A DNA stretch of 64,000 nucleotides from Rutidosis leptorrhynchoides (lineage: Eukaryota > Streptophyta > Magnoliopsida > Asterales > Asteraceae): NCBI RefSeq assembly GCF_046630445.1, contig NC_092341.1, forward strand, positions 7,380,001 to 7,444,000, read 5' to 3'. A model generated the notes under the pieces. It saw only the letters and a program-made list of their open reading frames with translations. It was not told the DNA's origin and made no database searches. This document shows, one piece after another, positions 35,701 to 48,477 of the stretch (the first letter of the stretch is position 1; every line of letters begins with the position of its first letter). Both the position numbers and the translations under genes were made by a program.

Positions 35701-36122
35701 TGAAATTTGCACCTTGGAAGGGTGTGATTCGCTTTGGAAAATGTGGAAAGTTAAACCCACGATACATTGGTCCTTTTGAAATCTTGGAACGTGTTGGACT
35801 CGTTGCTTACCGTTTGGATCTACCAGTACAATTGAGCTCAGTTCATCCTACCTTTCACGTTTCAAACTTGAAGAAGTGTCTTGCTGCACCTGAACTTATC
35901 ATACCACTTGAGGAACTTACAATTGATGACAAACTCCACTTTGTGGAAGAACCTGTTGAAATTATGGATCGAGAGATCAAAAATTTGAAATGCAACAAGA
36001 TTCCGATCGTCTGAGTACGATGGAATGCCAAACGAGGACCTGAGTTTACTTGGGAACGAGAGGATCAAATGATGCGGAAGCATCCTCACCTTTTCCCGAC
36101 TCCTTCATCTACCTCAGCTTAA
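32730..36122 (+). pseudogene. Pol of the nested Tekay-like element (fossil)
   Basis: Protease about 32787-33200 (GADRSYVCRHFCDKI, DVIVGMDWL). RT about 33290-34150 ([30 protein letters not shown]). RNase H about 34250-34620 ([32 protein letters not shown]). Integrase about 34790-35860 ([56 protein letters not shown]). A chromodomain-like end runs to about 36118. The long open stretch 34359-36014 (551 codons) shows how recent the copy is. A few breaks. Confidence 0.9.
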
Positions 36123-36150
36123 AATTTCGGGACGAAATTTTCTTTAACAG
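36123..36150 (+). promoter_or_regulatory. Polypurine tract region of the nested Tekay-like element
   Basis: AAATTTCGGGACGAAATTTT and then AACAGGTGGGTAA lie before the 3' LTR. The same AAATTTCGGGACGAAATTT occurs in the first Tekay-like element at the equivalent place; it is itself a near-palindrome. Confidence 0.75.
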
Positions 36151-36158
36151 GTGGGTAA

Positions 36159-39070
36159 TGTAACGACCCTGGATTTTCCAACGTTTATTTATTAATAATT
36201 ATTATTATTAATACGTGTGATTAAACGAATGTATGTTATTACATTTACATGTTGCCATGATTGCCCGTACTTGACTTAAATTGCCCGAAACGTCTTTGTG
36301 ACACACGAAACTTTCATGAATAATATTTTTAGAGTATTATTTACATTCATGATTGATTTTATTAATCATTTTAATTAACTATGGTTATTAGTTAGTTACT
36401 TGGGCTTTAATTGGACTTATTTGTTAATTATTGGAACTTGGGCCTTTATTAGTGTTAATGGACCCATGAAGCCCACCCTACTTCTTAATTGGACTATTTA
36501 GCCCATGTCTTCCACTTGTAAGTATCAATTTAATTGTAACTAGTTGTTTAAGGAGACTTGGAATCTAGTTTGCACATAATCCCCATGCATGGCCATCTAT
36601 TAACCACACTTTTAAGGCTTTTCATGCAAGTGACCTTTGAACACTTCCCTCCCCTCCTTTTTTTTCTGCTGGCCGTGGCCTAGGGTGCATCAAGGGTGGT
36701 TGTTTAATTTTTTTTTTACATTACTTAGCTACTAGTTTCTCTCACACTTCATTCATTCCAAACACACTTACTTGCATACTTTTTTTCTCTCTTTTCTCTC
36801 TAAACTTTGTAAGTTACAAGGCTTCTTTTCTTTCTCTTTTCTTTGCAAAACTGATTTACATATACATACATAATCATCATCATCACTTGTCTTTGATTAT
36901 TGTTACTTGTTGTAGTTATTTACTTATTTGTTGTTACTTGTTTCATATTGTTGTTGTTTACTTACTATTTTCTAAGAAGCAAACTTGTTAGTTTGATTCT
37001 TCATCTAACTTGTTCTTACAAGGCATACAAGAACATAAAGTTTCTAGCTTATGTTCTTCATTTATTGTTTCAAAAGATTTAATGTTCATGTGTTGTAAAT
37101 CATACTTGTAATTCATGTTAGTGAACTTTAAAGTTTACTTTCTTAAAGATCAAACTTTGGTTTGAATCTTTAAAGTATGAACAACCCATGAACTAGTTAC
37201 TTGTTTACTTAGTTTATTACTTCATATTATGCACTTTAATTTCATGTTTGTTGGTTCAAATGGTCAAGTATTACAAGTTAATCTTGATCTCATACTTTCT
37301 TGAACTAAAATTTACTTTAAAAGTTCAAGAACATGTAAGTAAGTTTTCTTTAATTATAACTTTGTACACTTATGTTAAGATCTAGACTTTTGAGTCTTGG
37401 ATCTTCAAGATCAAACTAAGAACTATGTTCTACAACTTAAAATCTTGATTTCATAAGTTCACTTTCAAGTTTGTAACTTATTATTAGTTTTAAAGTTCAT
37501 GTATGTGTTAGATCTAAGACTTTGATGTAACTTTGGTTCATCAAAATACTTGCAACACTTAAGTGAGTTGTGCTTCATGTCTTAGACTTACACTTAGGTT
37601 ATGATGGTCAAACCTTGGTGAAAATGATGCAAACACATCAACGAGTTGTACACTTGAAGCTATATGCATCAAGGATGAGAACCATGATAAGCATCGAGCA
37701 CCAAGAACCACCGGAACCTACTGACTCTACTGTTTTACTGTTTCTGGGTCTGGTCAGTAAGACCTGGGCTGTTTTAATGTTGATTTTCAGATATCTCTAT
37801 TCAATTAGATAACTTTTCATATAGGACTCGTCTTAATCCGAGTTACGGTTTAGGATTTATGGCCCTCCGATCGTCACTATGTCCTTTAACGTTGTGCAGA
37901 AATTTCTGACCTACTCGCACTTAGACCGTTGCCACAGTCAAACGAAGATGAGTTTACTTCTGTAAATTTTAACACACTTAAAGGACTCATATACGGAGCC
38001 ATGGCCACTTGTCTCGCCTTATTTCAGTAGGTTTAGAGGCCGTGGTGACTGACCGAACTCAGCCTTTGTTTTAAACTCTTTTCATAAACGAAACCTACTT
38101 TACACCTTTTGTTTGATGATGAATGATGATGACCTTTAAGACCTTATTTACATACTTTTAAACCTATTCAGATGATTTACTGACTTAGTACTATTTGACT
38201 TAGGTTGAGGACCCGTTTTGACAACCTTCATTACTTGCTTACTTTCCGAGTCATACTTTACCGCTACTTTATCATTGTTAGTTATAGCATTCCCTTTTTA
38301 CTTTAACTTATTTTGGGAACTGAGAATACATGCGGATTTTATGTTTTACATACTAGGCACGAGTACTTAAACTTATATATGTGTGGGTTATACAACGGCA
38401 TAAACATTCCCTTTAGCTCGGTAACGTTTAATCATTGGTTTTTGAACCATGAACGCGAATCTTAGATATGGATCCATAGGATTTGACATCCCCACTCAGG
38501 CTAGTCGCGCTAGCATTTAACAAGTGTTTAATACTTCGTAAACATACGCACTTGCCAGGTGTACTTTTAGGGGGTATAAACGTTAAGTTAGTTACCAAGT
38601 GCCCACGGTTAACATATACTTTATCATACTATTTTGAAACGCTCTTTGTAGCACTGAAATCTCGTGGCCTACCTTACATACTGTTATACTTAAACTATAG
38701 CTCACCAACCTTTGAGTTGACGTTTTTATGCATGTTTTTCTCAGGTGCTTAAGGTTATTTGCTTCCGCTGTCGTGCTAGTCTTGCAGTAGACACCCGCTG
38801 CTCTAGTGTTATCGCCGCATGAACTGTTTATCTTGCATTCAAACTTTAATACATTTGAAACTATGTTTTGTAACGACCTAAGGGTCACATACATTTATTC
38901 ATGCTTGCTATTCGTAGAAGCATACTGTTGGTGTAAAACAATTGACATCGGCTATAACGTCATCTTTTTATCGTGAATGCAACTTCTTTTATTACAGCAT
39001 ATAGTACTTAACCTTGTAATGATCCTGTTGTTGATGATTCATATACAATGGTTTTGTACGGGGCATCACA
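36159..39070 (+). mobile_element. 3' LTR of the nested Tekay-like element (2912 bp)
   Basis: Aligns with 27256-30173 over its full length, with about 2.6% difference by eye, denser in the last 1.3 kb. Ends GGGGCATCACA, followed by the GTTCC duplication. Confidence 0.93.
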
Positions 39071-39075
39071 GTTCC
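39071..39075. other. Right target duplication of the nested Tekay-like element (GTTCC)
   Basis: Pairs with 27251-27255. Confidence 0.92.
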
Positions 39076-40010
39076 TATAGGTGTTTTGTAAGAGGTTCTA
39101 AATGCCCACAATGCGTCATCTAGCTTGGTTGACCAAATCTTAGGGTTATTACTAACCGTCTTTTCCAAAATTCTTTTCAAAGCATGGTCCGTGTTCTCGA
39201 CTTAACCACTAGTTTGGGGATGGTAAGGGGTAAAAAAACGATGTGTTACACCATATTTTTCCAAGACTCTCTCCATAAGACTATTAGCAAAATGTGTCCC
39301 TCGAACCAAGATCAACGCTTTTGGCACACCAAACCTAGCAAACAGCCCTTTCAAAAACTTAACAACTACTCTCGCATCGTTGGTTGGCAAGGCTTTGGCC
39401 TCGGCCCATTTCGAAACATAATCTACCGCCACCAAGATATAAACACACTTATTTGAGTTCGGGAATGGATTCATGAAATCTAAACCCCATACGTCGAATA
39501 CTTCATATATTTGAATGCCAGTTTGAGGCATCTCATCCCTCTTTGAAATGGAACCGGACCTTTGGCAAGAATCACAACGTTTCACCAATTCGTGGGAGTC
39601 CTTGAATATCATGGGCTAATAGAAATCGGAATCGAACACCTTTTTAGTGTTGTGATTCGGACCACAATGTCCTCCCGTAGGTCCACTATGAAAACTCCTT
39701 AAAATCTCGTAGGCTTCTTGCCCATAACCACATCTCCGAATTACTTGATCCGCCCCAATGCAGAACAAGTGTGGTTCTTCCCAAAAGTAATACCGTAATT
39801 GTTGAAAAACTTTTTCTTTTAGTGGTATGACAAACCTTTTTGTAAAACATTTGAGGCCAAGTAGTTTGCAAAATTGGCGAACCATGAGACTTCATCGACT
39901 AGGTCAATTTTCATTAAATGTTCATTGGGGAAAGTATCCCGAATCTTTGATTCATCTAAAGGTTGAAGCCCGAGATTGTCTAACCTTGACAAGTGGTCGG
40001 ACGCCACATT
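39076..40010 (-). pseudogene. Athila integrase, N-terminal and core part (fossil)
   Basis: On the minus strand: SHLSRLD-type pre-integrase stretch (40007-39890), a Cys/His zinc region with [20 protein letters not shown] near 39560, core strands [33 protein letters not shown] and [11 protein letters not shown], then LDDALWAFRTSYKTPIGT near 39100. These are Athila/Tat-type integrase signatures. The frame is cut by the nested element at 39070. Confidence 0.85.
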
Positions 40011-41260
40011 CTTGGCTCTCTCTTTATCCCTTATTTCTATATCAAACTCTTGTAATAAAAGGACCCACCTAATTAAACGATGTTTCGAATCTTGTTTTTG
40101 AAAAAGATATCGTAACGCGGAGTGGTCCGTGTATACGATCGTTTTGGAAAGTACAATATAAGATCAAAACTTATCAAAAGCAAAACTACCGCAAGAAGCT
40201 CCTTCTCGGTAGTGGTGTAATTCATTTGGGCCCCGGTTAAGGTCTTGCTTGCATAGTAAATCGGTCTAAAGTGTTGGTCAACTCTTTGACCAAGCACCGC
40301 GCCAATCGCATAATCGCTCGCATCACACATCAATTCAAAGTCTTTATCTCAATCGGGAGGAACAAGAATTGGTGGGTTAATGAGCTTTTCTTTCAACAAG
40401 TTAAAAGCTTTGGTGCATTCATCATCAAACAAGAAAGGTTGGTCCTTTTCTAACAATTTGGTCATAGGGCGAGCGATTTTCGAAAAATCTTTTATGAACC
40501 GTCTATAAAATCCCGCGTGCCCAAGAAAACTTCGGATTGCTTTCACATCCGATGGTTCCGGTAAGTCTTTTATCACACTAATTTTAGCTTTGTCTACCTC
40601 GATTCTCACCTTAGAAATTTTGTGTTCCAAAACTACCCCTTCGTTGATCATGAAGTGGCATTTTTCACAATTAATAACTAAATTTTCACTTTCACAACGA
40701 GTTAACATCCTATCAAGATTTTTAAGACAATGGTCGAATGAATCTCTTAATACCAAAAAGTCATCCATGAATACCTCCATAGTATCCTCAACCATATCCG
40801 AGAAAATAGCAAGCATGCATCTTTGAAAGGTTCCCGGGGCATTGCATAGCCCAAAAGGTATCCTTCGATATGCAAATGTGCCATATGGGCATGTAAACAT
40901 CGTCGTTTCTTGATCCTCGGGCTCTATCGGGATTTGAAAATATCCCAAAAACCCGTCAAAAAAGCAATAAAACTCTCTCCCGCTTAAACGTTCGATCATT
41001 TGATCGATGTAAGGGAGTGGAAATGGTCTTTTCATGTGGCATCATTTAAACGTCTATAGTCAATGCATACCCGCCATCCCGTGATGGTTCGGGTCGGGAC
41101 AAGGTCATTTTGGTCGTGTAAGATCACCGTGGTCCCACCCTTTTTGGGCACCACTTGGACGGGACTCACCCATGGTGAGTCGGATATTGGATAAATAAGC
41201 CCCGCGTCCAACAATTTGATCACTTCTTTTTTGACAACCTCTTTCATGTTTGGGTTAAGT
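40011..41260 (-). pseudogene. Athila reverse transcriptase and RNase H (fossil)
   Basis: On the minus strand RT runs from about 41247: KEVIKLLDAGLIYPISDSPW, VCIDYRRLNDAT, PFPLPYIDQMIERLSGREFY, TCPYGTFAYRRIPFGLCNAP and the catalytic-region EVFMDDFLV near 40780. FLGHAGFYRRFIKDFSKIAR follows. RNase H is at 40073-40333 ([16 protein letters not shown]). The 'PYGTFAYRRIPFGLCNAP' form is diagnostic of the Athila branch rather than chromoviruses. Broken. Confidence 0.9.
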
Positions 41261-42430
41261 CTTCATTGTCTTTGGACAATCGATTTGAAGTTCTCTTCCA
41301 TGAAAATCTTGTGTGTGCAATATGATGGATTGATCCCCAGGATGTTCGTGGTCTTCCATGCTATGGCCTTATGGTGAGACTTAAGTAGCGAGATAAGTCG
41401 GGTCTTTTGGTCTTGGGTGAGTTTCGAAGAAATAATCACCGGAAGTTGGTTTTCTTCCTTAAGATAAGCATATTCAAGATGCTTGGGGAGCTATTTAAGC
41501 TCAAGAGTGGGAGGCTCCTCCTATGAAGACTTGATTCGAAATCTATCTTCCTGAGGGATAGACTCAAATGACTCTTCCCGAATGGCCTCATTTTCACTTT
41601 CAAATTCATAAACATTAACATTCATCAATTCCCTAAAATTGGCCTCTAAATCCACAAATTCATTATCACAAGTTTGGTCGAACCCCGTGGTATCGAACTT
41701 TAAAAGCTTTTCAAGTTCGCTATGCACATAAAGGTCAATGTGGTCAAAGGCATATCACTCATCATCATCGGTGTTACTCGGTTGCTTCATAGCTTCCCGA
41801 ATATTGATGGTCACACGCTCTTCACCAGCTCCAATGTTGAGTTGGTTGCGTTGCACTAAGATGATGGTGTCGGCGGTCGCCAAAAATGGTCTTCCTAGGA
41901 TGAGGGGGACTTGAAGGTCCTCCTTCATCTCCATGATAACAAAATCAATCAGGAACACCAAGGTGTCAATGGTAACCAAGATGTCCTCTGTGATGCCAAT
42001 ATCGGTGTCAAATGAATGATTAGCCATTCTTATCCTAATCTGTGTTGGTTTAAGAGGTCCATGATTGAGTCTCTCGTAAAGCATTAGGTTAATGCTTATA
42101 CCCAAATCGGCAAGTGCATTAAACACTTCTGATTCACCGAACTTACAAGGGAAAGCAAATTTTCCCGGATCTCCTAACTTCTTTGGAATCTGTGGCCTTG
42201 ATGCAAGAATCTTATTGTATTCCTCTTCAATAAAGAAATAAGTTTCGTCATGATATTTACCCCTTTGGGATATTAGCTCCTTGATGAACCGATCATAGAT
42301 TGGCATTCCTTTGAGCACATCGGTGATCGGCAAGTTAACTGAGACGTTTTTCATCATTTTTTGAAACTTTTTGTATTGAGCCGCCAACTTGTCCTTCTTT
42401 AAAGCTTTTGGATATGGCACCGATCTCGTC
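41261..42430 (-). pseudogene. Athila protease region (fossil)
   Basis: On the minus strand MPYPKALKKDKLAAQYKKF, FPCKFGESEVFNALADLGIS, INLMLYERL and VPLILGRPFLATADTIILV are the Athila-type retropepsin (D-L-G active-site form). An acidic linker follows to the RT. Confidence 0.85.
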
Positions 42431-44325
42431 GCCTTTGAAGACTCATCACCCTTTTTCTTACCCGATTCATCATTACCTGCACCCTCGGTTGAGTTGACCT
42501 TTTCTTTACCCTTCTCCTTACTAACCCCGATTTCCTCTTCAACAAAACTTGGTAGTGATTCATGGGTTATAAAGGGTTGTGGATGGGGATCTTCAATCCC
42601 TTGAGTGGTTAAACCGCTTTGAGTGGTTATGGCGTTGACATTTTCGTTTCGATTTGGGTAGTCAGGGTTTTGGTTTGTGCTTTCGATAGGAATTACTCTT
42701 GTGTTGTTGTTTTGTTGGTTTTGGTTGTGTTGTCGATCGGGTTGACTTGAGTGTTTGAAGGTAAAGTTTCATGTGGTCTTTAGGCAACTTGATTTGAAAG
42801 TCTTCCAATGGCACTTTCAAGGTTTTGAAATGAGGCTTGTTGGTTTCGTATTTATTGCTTCAAGAGCTCATTCTCTTTCATTAGGAAAGTTTCGGTTGAT
42901 TCTACCTTCTTGATATAGTTTTGCATGATTGCTTCTAAATTCTTCGAAGGTTGGGATTGTTGAGTGTTTTGTTAAAGTTGTTGATTGTAACCTTGGTTAT
43001 TTTATGGTTGACTATAACCTTGGTTGTTTTGATAATTCAAATTGGCTTGGTTGTTATAAGGTTGATTGTTGTAAGGTTGCTGGTTTTGGTATTGGAAGTT
43101 GTTGTTCCAGTTTTGGTTATAGTTGTTGTTGTAACCTTGGTTTCGGTTTGCAAATCCAGACGGTGTATTGGTTTGGTTGTTGAATGAAACTTGCTTTTCA
43201 TTAGGATTGTAGTAGCCTTGGTTCGATGTTCCTCTCCATTGATAGTTTTGATTACTCACGTAGTTCACATGAGCATCCGAATTTATGGGAATGTCATCTA
43301 GATCAACATGATTGCATTGAGTAATTTGAGGACAATTTTTCGTGAGATGTGGACCCTCGCATCATTGACAACCTACTTGCATTGCGACTATCGTTTGTTG
43401 AAGCTTCTTCAATTCTTTCCCATACATTTGAAATTGATTGTTCAAGCTTGCAAGCGTCACTTGCCCATTATCACACTCAATTTGTGCTACACTTTTCCTT
43501 GTCAAATCTCGCGGTGAAGGTGCCCATCCATATGTGTTAACCGAGATGTCTTCTAACAAAATTTCGGCCGCATTTGGTGATTTATACATAAATACCCCAC
43601 CGGATGAGGAATTAAGATATTGCTTCTTCAAAACATTAGTACCTCGGTAGAATGTGTTGATGTACTCATTCTTCATCAAACCGTGCGGTGGGCAAGCTCT
43701 TAGCATCTTCTTGAATCGTACCCACGCATCATACAAAGACTCATCACCCCATTGGGTGAATCCATTAATCTCCATTCTAAGTCCTTCTACTTTTGAAGGT
43801 GGAAAGAAGTGATTGATAAACTCATTGGTAAAATCTTGAAAAGTTCTTATGGTATCGGATGGTAATTCCTTAACCAAACTTTCGCTTCTTCTTGAAGTGT
43901 AAAGGGGAATGCCCTTAACTTAAAAGCGTCATCGGTGACATCCTTGTTTTTATAGATATCACAAAGATCATTAAAATTTTGGATGTGTTCGAACGGATTC
44001 TCTTCTATTAACCCATGAAAGAACGTGTCTTTGATCATCGTGAAAAAGTTGCCCTCAATCTTCCAATTATCTGCTCCAATTGGTGATTTTGTAATAGCTG
44101 GTGCTATCATCGTTGGTGCCACTAATCTAGCATTCCACATCGGCATGTCGTTTGGATCATTCAATAACTCTTGATTAATCGGTGGACCTTGGTTGATTGG
44201 ATTACCCTCTTCATTATAAATCGGTTGACCGTTTGGATCCATGTCTTCTAAACAAAATGGCAAAACCTTAAAATTTCTACTTAATACCCGTTCTTCTCTA
44301 CGCTTATAAACCTCGTGCACGTGTC
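42431..44325 (-). pseudogene. Athila Gag with Asn/Gln-rich tail (fossil)
   Basis: On the minus strand Gag begins near 44320 and contains NWKIEGNFFTMIKDTFFHGL, ENPFEHIQNFNDLCDIYKNK, AFPFTLQEEAKVWLRN, FTNEFINHFFPPSKVEGLRM and FTQWGDESLYDAWVRFKKML. A zinc-knuckle-like CEGPHLTKNCPQ lies near 43350. A low-complexity N/Q/Y tail (YNNNYNQNWNNNFQYQNQQP) is at 43002-43268, and a charged linker runs to the protease. Family-typical. Broken. Confidence 0.85.
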
Positions 44326-44540
44326 TTTCTGGATCGGAGAATGGATGTGTGAACTCTTAATCCTTGTGGGACCTTGTTTTCATACACCAAAGGTACCTAT
44401 CCTTCAATCACAACACAAACACAAGCGGTTTTCCAAACAAAAATAATATATAAAACACGAAAAGTAACTTTCGTAAGGGTAAACCCCTACTAAAGGATTG
44501 AACAATTAAAAGTTTAAACCAAATATCCAACTAAGCTAAC

Positions 44541-44560
44541 CGCTCCCCGCAGCGGCGCCA
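44541..44560 (-). other. Athila primer binding site, tRNA-Asp type
   Basis: On the minus strand TGGCGCCGCTGCGGGGAGCG follows the 5' LTR after a short gap; it resembles the tRNA-Asp site TGGCGCCGTTGCCGGGGA. Confidence 0.85.
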
Positions 44561-44569
44561 AGAAAGTAT

Positions 44570-46221
44570 TGATGTGTTGCGTGATATGCATCTTTTACCC
44601 TCTAAATTTATATATGATTCAAACACTACAAATAAGCACACACAACTAACGAGCACTTAGAACCCGGTTATTATAGAACTTCAATGTAAGTATTCATATC
44701 AAGTTCATCCCAAGAGAGCGGTGTAAGTCGAATATTTGAAACTATCAATTGTCCTAGAGTTTGTTTGATTAGAGGGTTTTGATTGATTTTGATCAACAAC
44801 TAAAACATGCACAATTAAAGAAACTTAAACTTAACAAGTAAACTAGTAGCAAGTAAAAAGTAATGAAATAGTAAAAACTTAAATCAAATTAACTAAGTAG
44901 TGTTCACTTATCTAATCATCTCTATGCTTGGATTGCCCCGTTTTATCCAAATTGCTATCGCACTAGTTGTTGAACTATTAAATGTTTAGAATTACTACCA
45001 AACCTTAAATCAAATAACACTCCGCGAATTCACATAAGTATTGTATTCTAAGATCAAGTTAAGCATGATAGGTTATTGAGATTATGCTTGGGTTGAAATC
45101 ACTTAAAACCCTCCAACTATCGAAATCACTTAAGATAATCGGCACTACTATGTTAACTAAAGGCCAATTGAAAACCAACCTAGATCAAGAACACAATCAC
45201 CTGAAATTCTTAAGCTAGTTGTCTAGGTCACTCAAGGTGTTGAAGCACACATTGATTCATTTCTCAAATCACTAAAAGAGCTACTCAACATATGTAATCA
45301 AAGTAAAGCCTAAAACAAACTCATATCAATGGTTCTTTAGCTAACACAATAACACATGGTCATGTAATTTATTCAAACAATATCATTCAATTGATTTTGG
45401 TGCAAACACTTACATTAGAGATTCATAGATAAGCAAACACAAGAGATTTAGCCAATTATGGCTAAGATTAAACTAATAATAAGCATAGAAACATAAACAA
45501 TCATCATCTTAAAGTTATTACAAGCAATAGATTCAAAATATGTAAAGGAAAGTAGAGATTACAACCCAAAATGCAAAAGGTGAAGATCTAGAGTCAATCT
45601 ATGATGAACCTTGAGCTAGCTTCCTTGAATCCACCTTCAAACACCAATCGATGATGAAATTAGGGTTTTGTAAGTGAAATTCGGAGTTGGAATAGCTGCT
45701 CTCTAAAGATACACCAAGACTCCTAAAAAATAACCTAATTTTGTTCCTTTTATAGTGCTGAAAATCTGGGCTGAAATAGTGACAGGAGCGCCGCTTTTGA
45801 CTCAGGAGCGGCGCTTTTGGCTTAAGTGAGGAACGACGCTTTTGGTCAGGAATGCCACTTTTGGCTTCTTTCAGGGCGGCGCTTTTGCTTTTTGGAGTGC
45901 CGCTTTTAGCTGGATAGGAGCGGCGCTTTTGGCTGTAGGAACAGCGCTTCTGGCCACTGGTGGAAAATGGAGCCAAAACGTGCATAAGAACGTCGCTTTT
46001 GAGGTAGGTGCGGCGCTTTTTCTTTGATGCTGAGTTCTGCACTTGTCATTTTCTTAGCCACTTTTGATCATGATTTGGTCAATTTTATACCAAATCAAGT
46101 CCTTAGCCCCCAAATTGCCATTTAGCTCAATAGCACACAAAATAGGCTCCGAGATTGTCAAAAACCGAACAAAGTGAGGGAGATATCGCGAGATAAAACA
46201 TGTATAAATGGAACGATATCA
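44570..46221 (-). mobile_element. Athila 5' LTR (right copy, 1652 bp)
   Basis: Pairs with 13857-15537. Its GC motif array lies at 45780-46025. In the element's sense it begins TGATATCGTTCCATTTATAC and ends CGCAACACATCA. ORFs across the array are motif translation only. Confidence 0.9.
45780..46025 (-). repeat. GC-rich AGCGGCGCTTTTGG motif array in the right Athila LTR
   Basis: Same array as at 15060-15345, about nine copies, slightly shorter. Confidence 0.85.
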
Positions 46222-46671
46222 GAGGTCAACTGAGGAAATGGAGGTTGGGTTCATATCCCATTGTCTGTGTACTGATTCAACATGAAGGACTATCGGTAGA
46301 CTCTAGCCCGATCAGCTAGGGTAGTGTCCTGTACAAGTCGCCGATCCTTGTATTGTTTGTACTTGTATGCTAGTTGGTTGATTGCATATTTGTAGTGTTG
46401 TTGATTCCATTCACTTAGCGTTGTGCTAACTACCCCACATTTCTACCCTTGCAGGTTCAGGTACTGACGTTTGGATGGGTGTTAGTGATTGAAGACATGT
46501 TTGATGAGCGAACTCTGACGTAGACTTTTGTAACATGTATTTTGTAATAAGTAATACCATTTGTAAACGTCAAACACTATGACATGGATTTATGTAATAA
46601 TGTGACTATTGTTGTGTTTAATAAATTAATCGTCTTTAGCTGTGAGTTAAAAAAATGGTCGGTGTTTCACA
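46222..46671 (+). mobile_element. Second chromovirus 3' LTR, remainder (with duplicated GAGGT)
   Basis: After the repeated GAGGT the LTR of the second chromovirus resumes and ends GGTCGGTGTTTCACA at 46671. It contains the typical TGCAGGTTCAGGTACTGACG box near 46452 and a poly-T/ATAAATTAAT tail. Confidence 0.75.
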
Positions 46672-47130
46672 CAAGGATACTTACCTGAATGCGGATACAA
46701 TATCAAGCAGCTCTGCGTTGATACGGGGAGTTGCATAGACATAAAGTGTGAACATTGGTACGACGAGCTCTCATTCAGAGTTAACTCAAATTTGGAAGCA
46801 TGGAATGAACATTTCTACGGACTCTCTGGTGAACCCACTCGGTCCTTGGAAACCCATGAGGTTGAACTTCGACTCAAGGATGACCTGGATAGGGAGATGG
46901 ATCAAACGATAAAGTTACAATTCAACATAGTACGCGCCTCTTCTACTTATGATGTGCTACCAGGGAACCCGTCACTTCAAACGTTCAGCATAATACTTTC
47001 CATCGTTCATGGCTTGATCAAGTTCCCTACTAAGACTAGAATCACCACGATAGCATCAAATCCTCAAGAAAGTGACGACTTGTGCAATTCATGTTTTACT
47101 CACATGAATTTAATAATTACAGGATAACTT
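46672..47130 (+). pseudogene. Tat-clade protease piece (fossil, continuation of the outer element)
   Basis: Reads YLPECGYNIKQLCVDTGSCI, DIKCEHWYDELSFRV, GLSGEPTRSLETHEVEL, NIVRASSTYDVLPGNPSL and SIVHGLIKFPTKTRITTIAS. The VDTGS active site and the 'YDVLPGNPSLQTFS...HGLIKFPT' tail are typical of Tat-clade retropepsins. It begins directly after the second chromovirus LTR, as expected if that element landed in this Tat element. Confidence 0.75.
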
Positions 47131-48477
47131 GAATACACTCGCCATAAGTGGTTGTTTGACTTACCTACATAAAAACTCTTAAAATGTGCAACCAGTTTTA
47201 CGCGCATACCGCATTTAAATGAGCACAATCTTGTATGTCCGAAACATAAGACGCATATGAAAATGCATGATCCATAAGCACACACACTCATTGATCTACA
47301 AAACAATAAACTGGAATGAATAGGTTTTGAAAATTCAAACGATGGGAAAGGGTAAAGATGAAGATGGCGGCCCTTCAGCGGCTGTAGCAAGAGAAAGGGA
47401 AGATGAAGAAGAGGGATGCTCGGATGTACGTTGAGTACCCAGATTACAAGGACAGGTGGTTCAAGGAGTTTCGCTGTCAGTTTAGATTACCTTAAAAGTA
47501 AGCGCAAATTGTTTGAGCGCACGATATAACTTTGTAATTGAAGTAACGAGCAGTTTATAATAGCAATTATAACCACTAAAAGTGAACTATTAACGTTATC
47601 AAGTTATTATCTGCGAAAAGATCTGTGCCATGTATCAATTTAAGGTAGCTTTCTAAATGGAAACCGGTGTGTACGGTTATATACCTGACGCATCTCTGCC
47701 TTTGAAGAGATGTTTTCTCTGACTTCTATGCGGCATAAGCCTGTTTGACGATGGGCTAGACATTATTACCAGAGGATGACGGACATTGAGTTATCCTAGT
47801 ACCACTCATGCATTACTTGAGATCTACTAGTCATGACTATAAGCGATAGGGTTGGTCGCTCTTGACATCAATCCTAAGTGTTGGTGCACTTAGAAGACTC
47901 TCGATACGCAAACTCGGGTGCAGAATCTAAGTATATACTATGTTCAAAACAGTATATATGAAGATGGTGCACTGACATGACTTAAGTATAATAACGATTA
48001 ATATTAAATTTTACTTATGCCCAACACAATGCGTGATTATTTTCAAAAGAATTTTTACGCGCATGATCCTTAGTACAAGTACTTTACGGGCAAAGTGATT
48101 CAAACGCGAATTGAAATCTAGTATTCGAGCACTATCTCATAAACACTATGCGTGACATTGATCTATAACTCAATACATTTTTTATAACATTAACATATTC
48201 GTGATAAAAAGCATATTGACGGAAGTATAAATCACAAAAGGCTACAACTTAACGAATGAACAACATGCTTGATCACTGCGGACGCGCCAATTAATAAATT
48301 AAGATAATTCGCGCACAACAAGGATTTGACTTGCATGAACGTAAGTTAAATGCCGATATGGTTTGTAATTATCCCATGTTGCTTACAAATACAAATCACG
48401 ACATAACCTCGTCATGACACAAACAACAAATATACAATGCAAAGGAGTATAAAGAACGACAACTTTTTATTTCATTT
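47131..48477. other. Tat internal region without recognised coding
   Basis: No RT, RNase H or integrase is recognised between the protease piece and the antisense ORF. Sequence is rich in CGCGCATA/ATGCGC strings, as in the rest of this element. Confidence 0.5.

Larger units (their letters stand above)
27256..39070 (+). mobile_element. Nested Tekay-like chromovirus, all parts present, broken coding
   Basis: Both LTRs (27256-30173 and 36159-39070, TG...CA ends), a perfect 5-bp target duplication, a tRNA-iMet primer site, a leader ORF, Gag, Pol with chromodomain-like end and a PPT are present, so its structure looks whole. The coding part carries several breaks. By eye the LTRs differ at about 75 of 2,915 positions (about 2.6%), roughly 1 million years at 1.3e-8 per site per year. 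It lies within the Athila integrase, so it is younger than that element, as the lower divergence also shows. Confidence 0.93.
13857..46221 (-). mobile_element. Athila-clade Ty3/gypsy element on the minus strand, with two later insertions
   Basis: Paired LTRs (13857-15537 and 44570-46221) and a 5-bp duplication (GAGGT) bound the element. Read on the minus strand it has a 5' LTR, a tRNA-Asp-type primer site, Gag, protease, RT, RNase H, integrase, a spacer, a downstream ORF, a long 3' region, a PPT and a 3' LTR. It is split by a Tekay-like element (27256-39070) in integrase and by a compound insertion (18286-25268) in the downstream ORF. The first 500 bp of the two LTRs differ at about 5-6% of sites by eye. 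At the often-used plant rate of 1.3e-8 per site per year this is roughly 2 million years. Coding parts carry several breaks. Confidence 0.9.

Noticed and set aside
43002-43268. Host prion-like Asn/Gln protein
   Set aside because: It lies in frame order within the Athila Gag-protease linker.
45599-46042. Ser/Lys-rich ORF across the right Athila LTR (also 15034-15375 in the left)
   Set aside because: Produced by the GC motif array in several frames; differs between the two LTR copies.
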